Source of the DNA: Nymphaea colorata
Lineage: Eukaryota > Streptophyta > Magnoliopsida > Nymphaeales > Nymphaeaceae
Direction: 5' to 3'
Assembly: GCF_008831285.2 (NCBI RefSeq)
Contig: NC_045147.1
Span: 21,468,981-21,532,980, forward strand
DNA: 64,000 nucleotides
Made by a program: the position numbers and the translations under genes. Every line of letters begins with the position of its first letter. Within the stretch, counting starts at the first letter, position 1. Below the pieces are notes generated by a model. That model made no database searches. It was not told where the DNA came from and saw only the letters and a list, made by a program, of their open reading frames with translations. This document shows, in pieces, positions 54,365 through 64,000 of the stretch.

Positions 54365-57308
54365 CTAAAGATCTAGTTAACTGTACAAACAAATAGATCT
54401 AGTTAACAGAAGACCATGCCCATTTTTCCACGCATTTCTTGCTATTTTTTAGCTGTAAACCAGAAGAAGCACTATGAGAAGTTCACGAATTAGGGCACGC
54501 AATGTTCAAATGATAAACCTAAAGCTGCGCCAGCATCCAACCTTGACTTCAGATTCTTTGACAACCTCTTCTTGCATTACAATCTTCCTTTTTAACTAGT
54601 GATACAAGATCTTTGTTTATATAACCTTCACTCTAGATGCTATAATTTTTTGATAAAGAACTTAGCTTGAGAACATCTACTATCTTTTATAAATTCTGAC
54701 GATCATCGATGTGATTTGAGGTACACATATTCTCTGCGCTGTTCTCAACTTGATCCAAGTCAAGTAATAAACAATGTGTCTCCAATTGTACAAGTGAGCA
54801 GCTGGTAAGAATACCAACCCTAATCTAAGTTCCAGCATTGCCAATCTATTGCTTGAGTTTTCACTTGTTAATCTTTAGATGGTTTGGTGATCAGGACCTA
54901 GCCTCTTCAATACGGTTGTGTTTGATTGGTCGCGAAAATGTTCAACTACTCGGACAACTTTTTCTTGGTCTAGAGGTTATCCAGGACGCCTTTGCGAGTG
55001 TGCTTTATATGTCTCAGGATTTGTTAATCCCACAAAGCGTAGAGCTTCGCTCATGATATAAAAGCATACATGTGAAAGTAAACCACAAGTATGCACTAGG
55101 TGAAGAAATTAAGTAGGACGGTCCGACTTCTTCATTTGATTGTAGGTGAATTACACCTAAGAGGGCATGATTTGAGAAATCAAAGCTATTACCTTGAGTC
55201 AGAAAAGGAATTACTAGTTAATTTCGAGTTTAAACAATGGGCCTTTCTAATCTTTTCTGCATCGTTCCAATTTTATCGGATATAGTATGTTCTCAACAGG
55301 CTTCACTTCTAAACTCTCCCTTCCCTTCATGCTTGTAAGATGGTGGAGAGATTTAACCAAACACCAGACGAAGGCTTCCAGTACTGTTGATGATCAAGCG
55401 AATGCATTATTCCTGTTGCGTTGTAAAGGTGGATGCTATTCTCTCTCGATTAAGAGCCTCGTCGCTTTTTCCCGGCCAGGTCTGAATTCTAAGGAACCTC
55501 TCGGCGTTTTAGTCCTTGAACTAGAACCGCCAAATTTGACTGATCCATACCTTGCTCCCACTTTTGAAGATTAGTACGTAGCATTGTCACATATATCGTA
55601 TAAGGGGATTATACAGTTTAGAATTTCTCGAATATAATACGGTAAAGTTGTATATCTCAAAAAAATCTTGACAATTTTTAAAAAATTTAAAACATTTAAT
55701 CAATCCTAAAAAATATAAAAAATGTGAAAAAATGCATATAGTACGTGTTTTTTTCACGTCTTTTATTTTTGGCTTTTTTTTTAAAGATGCATCTAATTGC
55801 CATTTTATACGGCTAACTTATTTCTCAAGTATTATTATTTCTCAAGTATTATACGTGTTTTTTTTTTCTAAAAATACATGTTTTATGTGACAATGGACTT
55901 TAAACTATCTAGTAACTAAATATTGGGACACGGTGCCAATTTTTCTGCATCTTTCTTCTTAACTAGACAGTCAAAAGTGATATTAATCTGGTTAACATCT
56001 TGCTTAGTATGCCCTAGTTAGTAGCTACATATGAAGTTAATTAGTTTCACTTGATCATTTTACGTCATCCTTGAAACGTTCTCATATTCGTTGCCGATCT
56101 CCCAATGTTATTCACCATGTCTAAATCTAAGCCCCATCATCTACATATTCCCATATTGTGTGTGAAATAATATATATAGATATGCAAATGTCAGTTGAAA
56201 GTGAAATCTAACAAATTAGGACCACCACTACAAATGAAGGTCTGGTTCAGTAAGTTCTAAAATTCGTGTTTCGTGGCCCATTGAGTTCGGTCGGAAGCGT
56301 CGAGTACGACATCTGGACTCTTAGTTGAAATAGGAATCCGGAGATTTGGTGGCGAATCTGGATATATATAACTACCTACTTGTGGTCATAGTCCTTGAAA
56401 CAGGAACACATAGCCTCTTCTGGTCAGGCACATCTGCTCGAAGCTTCCCTAAATCTTCACTGATCTCTTTCTTGCAACACTTGCTCTCTAAGAATGACCC
56501 GTTTTATTCGCAAAAGGTCAAAAAAGTTTACGCAAAAACCACAAACATGCAGTATGATTAGGCTCCCCTTAATATTTATAGATCAAACAAATAAGTGCAT
56601 CCTCCTCCCTTAAATTTTTTCTTTTTTCTGGTTCTGCTGCTGCTAACCAACAATGAAATGAATCTATATCATATTTATGTATATCGAAATTCCCTCTTTC
56701 TCTCTCTAAGATTCCAAATCCAGGAAAAATATGTAATGGCACTAATTTTTCATTATATCTTTTTTTATTTGTCATTTTTTGTCTCTTAGAAGTATACCCA
56801 CCATTGTCTTCACATGACTCTAAATAACCCTTATGAAGTCAGACATACAAGTTTAAATACGAACCGGTTTGAATGAATTTGCTTGTTTAAATCACATATG
56901 CACCTCGAAACCTCATGGTTGGATACAAAAGTTCCAATTAATTTGTAAGTTTTAGAAAGGTCATCAGAATGTCCACATGAATAAGATGTTACAAGGTTTC
57001 AAAAAACGAAAAAGACTTAATGCAAGATCGATATAAAATCAAATTTTCATTTTTTTATATCTCTATATATTTCCTGTTCTCGTGCAGTTAAATTTAAAAA
57101 GAAAAAAGAAAAAAAACAAACACACAGGCTGCTTGATCATGACCAATTTACTGTTCCATTTGACTGTGTACTGGGGAGCCATGATGGTTGACCTCTAATG
57201 CCGTGTTCTAATGGTAATCCTACGCGTATTTGATGCCAGGACACCGACCCTTGATCCACCTGTTCCTATGCTTGAGTGAGCGCATCTCTGCGCACTAAAT
57301 AAGATTCC

Positions 57309-57311
<3 letters not shown>
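54365..57311. other. Intergenic, no supported gene
   Basis: ORFs of 72, 61 and 95 codons at 54,838-55,574 lie close together on the plus strand in different frames, without recognisable domains or splice junctions that join them. AT-rich decayed sequence lies at 55,600-55,900 ('ttttcacgtcttttatt'). Confidence 0.45.

Positions 57312-57387
<76 letters not shown>
57312..57387. repeat. Compound (CT)n(AT)n microsatellite
   Basis: (CT)17-18 at 57,312-57,346 runs directly into (AT)20-21 to 57,387. It lies about 370 bp upstream of the next glutaredoxin TATA box. Confidence 0.95.
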
Positions 57388-57389
<2 letters not shown>

Positions 57390-57753
57390 GTTTGAAGTAA
57401 CTAAGTCAAATTCAAATGATATATAATATGAGTAAGAGTGAATCAAGGAGGTAGCATTAGTTTTTGTCGTTAATCATTGCCCAATTGAGAGGAAGGTTCT
57501 GGGTTAGTAACTCACTCTTCAGTTCATTCCCTTGGAAGCCATGTCACACGTTTAAAATTGTCCAACTTTCGGCCCACTAAAGAAGGATTCTACATCACAA
57601 GCCCTGTTATATTCGGTCCCTATCAGCAAAGATTGCCAGAATTCCTTTTCGAGTTCAAAATCATCCGATCGAATATTTTATTCACTTCCTTTGAAACGTT
57701 TCGAAAAGGAAAGGGGAAGATAACAAAATCTATCCACCAGCCCCGAAGACTGC

Positions 57754-57765
57754 TATAAATACGTG
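57754..57765 (+). promoter_or_regulatory. TATA box with adjoining ACGTG, glutaredoxin 2
   Basis: TATAAATACGTG, 189 bp before the ATG at 57,943. The identical 12-mer stands 209 bp before the ATG of the third glutaredoxin gene. ACGTG is a bZIP-type core; a regulatory role is inferred. Confidence 0.65.
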
Positions 57766-57942
57766 ATTTCCCCATGCCATAGAAGGCATCAACTCACTTC
57801 AGCATTTTCCGGCCGACCAAGATCCGGTGATCTCTTCCTTTCCTTCCGTTAAATCCCTTCGGGTTTCCTCCCCTGCCAAGAAGTTCCTGCTTTTTCCGGA
57901 TAACTGTTTCCTGAAAATAGCACGCATTTTCGGAATCACGCA

Positions 57943-58257
57943 ATGGAGCGGGTGCAGCAGCTGGCGGAGAAGAATGCAGTGGTGGTGTTCAGCGTGAGCT
58001 CGTGCTGCATGTGCCACGCGATGAAGAGGTTCTTCCGGGGGCTCGGGGTGAACGCGATCGTGTACGAGCTGGACCAGGTTGCCGGCGGGAAGGAGATGGA
58101 GAGGGCGCTCGCCGCCGTCATGGGCCGCGGGCCGCCGGTCCCCGCCGTCTTCATCGGCGGCCGCCTGGTGGGTCCCACTGAGAGAGTCATGGCACTCCAC
58201 CTCAACGGCACCCTGGGTCACATGCTCAGGGAAGCAGGGGCGATTTGGATCCTTTAG
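57943..58257 (+). CDS. CC-type glutaredoxin (ROXY class), 104 aa
   Basis: An intronless frame beginning MERVQQLAEKNAVVVFS. The active site is CCMC at residues 21-24, with cis-Pro region VPAVFIGGRLVG, then ERVMALHLNGTLGHML. The C-terminus reads GAIWIL, a conservative change from the usual ALWL, which may affect TGA or TOPLESS contact. Coding DNA is GC-rich, especially 58,070-58,170. It is nearly the same protein as the gene at 62,559 (shared MERVQQLA, FFRxLGVNAI, YELDQ, GGKEMERALA, LNGTLGHMLREAGA), so the two are recent tandem duplicates in the same orientation about 4.6 kb apart. Role by family: redox-linked control of TGA-dependent transcription. Confidence 0.95.
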   Translation: MERVQQLAEKNAVVVFSVSSCCMCHAMKRFFRGLGVNAIVYELDQVAGGKEMERALAAVMGRGPPVPAVFIGGRLVGPTERVMALHLNGTLGHMLREAGAIWIL

Positions 58258-61200
58258 ATCTCTACTACCATCCCCTGATCACGACGCCGGAATCCGAGAG
58301 TTTTACGTTCACATAAAGCTTCACTTACGATTTAGAGAGAGAGAGAGAGAGGTTGTAAAGAAAGAAGTCTAGGGTTTGGTTGTACAAGTTAGCATGGAAT
58401 GGATGCTGACTTAGATATCCTACTACTACATAAAGAGAGTGTAACCTTGGACGGGATAAATAAAAAAAATTTCTTCATTTTCATTGTTGCGCTCTGTTTT
58501 CTTGCCACCAAGAGGCAGTCGTATTTTGAAAAGTTTCATGATCTTATGGCTGTAATTTCATTAGTGGACGTGATATTTTGACAAAACTGAAAAATAAATC
58601 TATAGAGTGACTGTAACTTCATTTTCTAAATCGACAGTTTTGCAGACAATCTAATTTAGCATGGCATTTTCATCACCAAGAATGGCGAGCATCAGAATGT
58701 TTTTGGATATGTATCCGCCCCCAATGGTCGTCTAGCTAGCTACTGCATGGCCATCTAGACTTAACTCTTATTGGAATCTGGTAACAAAGTATTCATACTT
58801 CTTCTTCTTCTTCTTCTTCTTGCCACAGGAAGTTCCGGAAACTTGTAGCATCCCCAAGTCAATATATCAACAGATCGACATAATACGCTTCACATGCAGA
58901 GGCTGTATCAGTGAGCAGATTGATATCGCATGCACAGGTACCGACATTCACAACACAAGATCGAGTTTCCTTTGAGAACATGAATTCCAAGATTTGCAGC
59001 GCATCCTTATCCATTGAAAAACAAGATGTTGATTCCATTTTTAAATCAGAAAGCCTTCAAGTTGGCAGGCCCCCTGTAGATTCCATATCTGGATATTTCC
59101 AGACCGCCAGAATCCTTAGAATACCATTCCATTCCGTCAGTTTATTTTTTAACTTTACAAATGCTAATCAATGGGGAGCACAGTACAAATGAAAGCTGTT
59201 AAGTTGTGTATGGATTAATTAGTTAAAGGGATCTCATTCTAGGGACATAGACAGCAGGATTCGAGTGACGGGGCCTCTTTTTTTCGAAACCAATTAATTG
59301 AGATTATTAATTTGACTACTATAAGATGTGGTGCATATGTAATGTGGTCAAAACTTGATCAGATCCTAGCTCGATTTGGATCCAAATTTCATATTTTTTT
59401 TTACCAGATCCACGTAAACGAATTCAATATTCAATCATACCATTTGCAGGAGATGTGCATGTAACCCGCTTAATTTGAAACCTTGAACATCATATAAACC
59501 CTAAACCCATTAAAACATTTCTATAATGACCAAAAAATGGACAGCACTTATGACTTCAAATTTTTAAGACATATTTTTTGTTCAAATAATACTCATAAAC
59601 ACATTAGAATGCTATATGTTGTTCAAAATATTTTTTTAGCAATAATTTAAGAGGTCCGGTATATATATATATATATATGAGTAGCTAGCTTGTTTTGTAC
59701 TCTATTTTGCTTTCTTGTTTTGATGCGCAGGAAAAGGTAAACGGAGAATGACATGACTCATGAATGTGGTGTTTGTTGTATCCACGCGAGGCAGGTGAAG
59801 GGCAGCAATGGGGAGCTCCAAAACGCCGTACAGTGAATTGGGTACCCCATGCACTCAGGCAAAGGTGAAAGGACGATTTTTATGGGAGACAAAAAGGAAC
59901 TCTTGAGTCTTTATTCCAAAGAGTATCAATGCTCAACCATTGATCGCATTTTTATCTTTCTTCAAAACTCACCGTACAGAAATTGCATGATTCGGAAAAT
60001 GGGACTGCCTTTTGTACAATCCTTCCATTATTGGATGATATGAGACATTTTAGATTTCTAATAGTTTGTCACACATTATAAACAAACCCTTTACTGCCGC
60101 TGTAAAACGTTAGTAAAGAATCCGTGAAGCTTTCACTGATGTCACACATATCGGTGCAAAAAACGTCACTAGAAGTGCTGCCGCTGTAGGATTAATATTA
60201 CTGGCCATATATATATCATATATGGAAAATTGGAAATGAATAAAACCAGTCTCAAAATGATATTGACATTTCAAGATTTTTTTCTTCCTTCCTAGAATTT
60301 ACCAATTTCAAGGTGAAGGGAATTGTCATAAAAAAACAAGGAAAACGAGGAAAAGTGGCCCTTGATAGTGTGTGCAACTTTTTACTCTCTCACCAGGGGT
60401 GAAAATACATGCATGAGAGCCCAAGTCACACAGGTATGCCAATTATGGTGGAGCACCCGCACCCGCATCAGTGCGAGTGCCGATGCTGGTGTGGCCCGAC
60501 ATAGCATCAAATGAGTTTTGCCCGTTCTGAAAAATGTTTTGATCGAGTTTTGATTCAAGGTAACCATGATAAAAAAAAGTTTAAAAATATAGACAAATAA
60601 AATTACTTATATAACAAATAACATATATACGTATGTATATATATATATATTTTTTTATTTATTTATATTTATATGATGTCACCACACCTGCACCCATGTG
60701 ATATAGATGAGAGCTGGTGCCGACCACTGCCCATGAAAAATTTCATTGAAAGGGCTCGTAATCGCACAGCTAGAACTTAAAAATTACATATGATGCTTAC
60801 ACCAGATGTGGGTTTGCAACTCAAGTGCCGCTCGACCAAAAAATCATAGCTCAACCACTGCCTCTCCTCCTCTCATTTCTCTCTCCCCCTCTCTATTAAT
60901 TTTTCAACAAGCAAAGTATACTCATGAAAATTGTATACATTGAATATCAGACATAATTTATTTATCAAAATGTCAACTTAAACTTCATTAATCCTGACTG
61001 ACTTTTCTAGTTATCTATAGAAGATTTTATGCATTGCGAAGATACGATAACTTTTTTTAAGAGGCCAAGTCAATATTGATCATTGATAAGATCCATAAAA
61101 TGCATGTGGGTGGTCCTACCTTCGTCTGTTTCCGATCCACCAGCAAACTCTGATGTAAACGGAATATATTTATATTTATCTTCTGTTTGCACGTGCTTTG

Positions 61201-62349
61201 ATGTGTAATGGAAGCACGATGATGATCAATCTCACTACTGTTGGAGATGACGGTGGCGCCGATCCATCGCCCCGTACGTTCATATGATATGTAGAATATT
61301 TGGCGTCGTTTCTGCGCCCGCCTTTTCTTTTTAGATAAGAGTTATCTGTTTCAGTGCTCTCATCAAAACGTATCACACGCGCTGTGAATTAGATTCCGCA
61401 CATCAATCCTTCCCTTGAAGGGAACCTTCCAAATGTTTCCTCATCAAGTTATCCTAGAGAGAGAATTCCATTTCCAGAGGTGCGCCTCAAAGTTTCATTC
61501 TGCTAGAGGAGCGCAGGCTGGCGTGTCCACTGTGTGGGCAATTGTCTACACAAACCCACCAAACAAAAAAATATTTTTATATTAATACTTCATGCTAACC
61601 TTTTATTCATACATTGGTGTTTCATAAAAATTTTAAATGGTCAAAATTTTATAGCTTATATATATATATGTGTGTGTGTGTGCGCATGTGTGTAAGAGGT
61701 GCATGCATCCAAACTACTGAAAAAAGTAACTATATATATATATATATACACATACTATGTCTGGTGACACGAAGAAAGCCGATAAAATGAGAATTCATTC
61801 AAGACAAAAACAGTGACAACTGACAATGTGTCACCAAACAGCAATAATAAAAGAAAAAGGTAAAAAATACAGCAAAAAGAGAAAAATAACATAAAAAGCA
61901 AGAATACAAAACATGAACAAACAGAAATCTGATCATATGAACAACAAAACAAGAACAACAAAACAAGAAGAAAAGAAGGAACTGAGAAAGCTGTAATTTA
62001 ATAATAATAAAAAGATGAGACTAAGATATGATATCCAATTAGAAGTTAGTCAGGGAGCTGGGAAACACTTGAGCGTACAGCTATTTCCGGACTGGGGCGC
62101 ACTTTCACTTGTTCTCACTACTCTTCTCATTATTTTATATATATGATTGCACCAACCTTATTAAAGGAGGATTCCACATGGTGTCTTATATATATATATA
62201 TATATAGTAAATAGCCACGTCGTCATATTCGGTATATATCGCCTGAGATTGCCCACAATTTTTTACATTCAAAATAATCCAAATGGAATCATTTTTTCTT
62301 GTTTGTTCTTTTGAACTTAAAAACAAGGCCATCCACCCAACCTACACAG
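58258..62349. other. Intergenic between the tandem glutaredoxins
   Basis: It contains (GA)n in the 3' flank at about 58,335-58,350, (CTT)n at 58,798-58,822 and TA runs at 59,662-59,680, 60,640-60,655, 61,660-61,672, 61,730-61,748 and 62,190-62,206. Bases 61,527-61,560 ('tgtccactgtgtgggcaatt') resemble the middle of the 'CCAGTGGYRTAGCCA' repeat. No gene supported. Confidence 0.5.
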
Positions 62350-62361
62350 TATAAATACGTG
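62350..62361 (+). promoter_or_regulatory. TATA box with adjoining ACGTG, glutaredoxin 3
   Basis: TATAAATACGTG, the same 12-mer as at 57,754-57,765, placed 209 bp before the ATG. The leader is CT-rich ('ccctcttcactcttcttcc'). Confidence 0.65.
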
Positions 62362-62558
62362 CCCTCTTCACTCTTCTTCCAAACCACTTTCAAGTTTCAA
62401 CCTCCTCTTCAAGCCTCCCATCTAAACACAACTCTTCCTTTCTCAAATCCAGTTGCCTCTCATTCACGTTCAAGATTTGCAAACCTTTTCCCTACCTTGT
62501 CCTACAAAGTTATTTATATATATATACATACATACACATATACATTTTCTTCGCGGGA

Positions 62559-62870
62559 ATGGAGAGAGTTCAGCAACTGGCGGCGCAACATGCAGTAGTC
62601 ATATTCAGCGTTAGTACTTGTTGCATGTGTCATGTGATGAAGAACTTCTTCCGCAACCTCGGGGTCAACGCGATCGCATACGAGCTGGACCAGGAGCAGG
62701 GAGGGAAGGAGATGGAGAGAGCACTGGCCATGCACCTAGGCCGCAACCCGGTCCCGGCTGTGTTCATCGGAGGCCGGCTTGTGGGTCGCACCGAGGTAGT
62801 TATGGCCCACCACCTCAACGGGACCCTGGGGCACATGCTCCGGGAAGCAGGGGCGCTCTGGTTACTCTAG
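62559..62870 (+). CDS. CC-type glutaredoxin (ROXY class), 103 aa
   Basis: An intronless frame beginning MERVQQLAAQHAVVIFS, with CCMC at residues 21-24 (STCCMCHVMK), NPVPAVFIGGRLVG and C-terminal GALWLL. It matches the gene at 57,943 along its whole length; differences cluster at residues 9-11, 28-32 and 55-63. The GALWLL end keeps the ALWL core that GAIWIL of its neighbour has changed. Same class role: TGA-factor-linked redox regulation in nucleus and cytosol. A (TA)/(CATA) run in the leader (62,515-62,540) ends about 20 bp before the ATG. Confidence 0.95.
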   Translation: MERVQQLAAQHAVVIFSVSTCCMCHVMKNFFRNLGVNAIAYELDQEQGGKEMERALAMHLGRNPVPAVFIGGRLVGRTEVVMAHHLNGTLGHMLREAGALWLL

Positions 62871-63179
62871 ATCAATGTATTGACTAATCACTAGGAAAAT
62901 CTATAATATGAAGCGAAATGTGGGTGTATGTTTTCTATAGAGGGAGAGGAAGAAAGGGAACCAACTCTGCCTACAGGCTACAACTAAAAGTGTGTGTAAT
63001 CTAAGATGAGTAAAATAACTAGTTTTCTCTTTTCTCTTAGTCTCTGCTCTGGTTCTCCTTTCACAAGCGCTGATGACATTTGGAAAGATACATTGAATGA
63101 CCGCTCCTAGAAGACTCTAAGAATGTGATCATTTAATATCCTCACATCCAGCCACCAGATTAAGGACTTGGTTTTAGTA
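62871..63179. other. 3' flank of glutaredoxin 3
   Basis: Probable 3' UTR and flank, with no further gene. I see no distinct element. Confidence 0.5.
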
Positions 63180-63370
63180 AGGTGCCGAGCCAAGGTAGGG
63201 CCCACATGGGCCCTGGTCCCACCTCAATTTAAAAAAAAAATTACATCTAACTTTTATAAAATTTCACTTTTTTATAAAAAAAATTTGAAAAATGATATTT
63301 CGGCATTAGTCGAAATTTAGAAACTTTAATTCGGCCCTTCTCGTGAAAAAATTTCTGGCTTCGCCCTTGA
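63180..63370 (+). repeat. Decayed dispersed repeat, 'GGAGCcAgGa' family
   Basis: Starts 'aggtgccgagccaaggtagg' with 'cccacatgggccctggtccc', has an AT-rich centre, and ends 'ttctggcttcgcccttga'. Same layout as at 13,215, 37,800 and 39,900. Confidence 0.45.
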
Positions 63371-64000
63371 TTTTAATGCTTATCTGTGTTGTTGATGGCA
63401 TTTTCAGAATTCTATTTGTTTGCGTAGGCGATTTGTCTCTTGAGATTTTCACACCGAATTGAACCGGATGTAAAATGAATCAGACATGAGGGTTCAACTT
63501 TATAGTTCCATTTTAGCTTGCTTACAATTTACTTATCTGTCAATTAGGCATCCTTAATTATTATAATGATATTGTTTTTCGATATTCTTACGGACGTTTG
63601 GTTTCAAGAAATGGGCACAAAACATACGGCAGATGTGATATCTGCCAAATTATTTTTTCTCAAATTAAATGGTGTATATATTCTCGAAAGATTATGATAA
63701 TAGTATAGAGATTCTTTTTTAGCTTTTGCATATCATTATGTTGACTCCAGTGCATTTTTTTTAAATAGATAAAGTGTGCACCAATGAGATATTCAGGATT
63801 AGATCGTGGATGAGGCAATTGCGTGCTACACAACTTTGCTCGTAGTTGAGTTCTTTTTTTCAAGGAAATTATGTGGATCTGGGTGACGTTAAAGATATGA
63901 CGGGGTATTTATGGGTAAGAAGATTCTTTTTCTGGAGTGTTCATTACATAAATTTCAAAATGTCTACAGGGGTCAAATTAAATTTTTTAAAAATATTAAG
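63371..64000. other. Intergenic, no supported gene
   Basis: AT-rich. One 67-codon minus ORF without a domain. Nothing else seen. Confidence 0.5.

Noticed and set aside
54838-55574. Three nearby plus ORFs (72, 61, 95 codons)
   Set aside because: Different frames, no splice sites that join them, no recognised family.
57799-58221. 140-codon minus-strand ORF, and others antisense to the glutaredoxins
   Set aside because: Shadows of the glutaredoxin genes, which have full family motifs on the other strand.

Overview
This is nuclear DNA of a flowering plant. Genes with GT-AG introns sit far apart in AT-rich, microsatellite-rich intergenic DNA with degraded transposon pieces. The families present are plant-specific or plant-typical: an IRK/PXC2-type LRR receptor kinase, an LRR receptor-like protein, a type-A cytokinin response regulator, a type I M-gamma MADS factor and CC-type (ROXY) glutaredoxins. 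The lineage within angiosperms cannot be fixed from this window.

Layout. 1-1.13 kb: 3' end of an LRR receptor kinase with a non-canonical HYN catalytic loop (+). 1.13-8.2 kb: no supported gene. 9.07-11.46 kb: complete single-exon LRR receptor-like protein (-). 14.36-15.12 kb: decayed LINE reverse transcriptase. 16.65-21.88 kb: a duplicated block in B-A-B order, where A copies the 3' end and 3' flank of the receptor-like protein gene, leaving a truncated gene tail at about 19.1 kb. 22-28 kb: no supported gene. 28.22-30.11 kb: five-exon type-A response regulator of 158 aa (+). 31.9-33.4 kb: a MITE-like element, a LINE zf-RVT remnant and an unidentified decayed reading frame. 36.17-36.50 kb: a candidate non-coding first exon on the minus strand. 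38.46 kb: a 36-codon histidine-rich ORF with its own TATA box. 40.73-42.71 kb: five-exon SEC-C-motif protein with a presequence-like N-terminus (-). 45.96-46.69 kb: intronless, GC-rich MADS gene (+). 49.2, 57.9 and 62.6 kb: three intronless CC-type glutaredoxin genes (one -, two +), the last two sharing an identical core-promoter string.

There is no operon-like logic, as expected for a plant chromosome. Functional links are thematic: extracellular peptide or pathogen sensing (LRR-RLK, LRR-RLP), cytokinin feedback (response regulator), reproductive transcription control (M-gamma MADS) and TGA-factor-linked redox regulation (glutaredoxins). No convincing new multi-gene system is visible. The most unusual items are the histidine-rich micro-ORF with an overlapping second frame, the SEC-C motif lacking its second Cys/His pair, the clustered glutaredoxins with a shared promoter string, and the duplication mosaic around the receptor-like protein gene.
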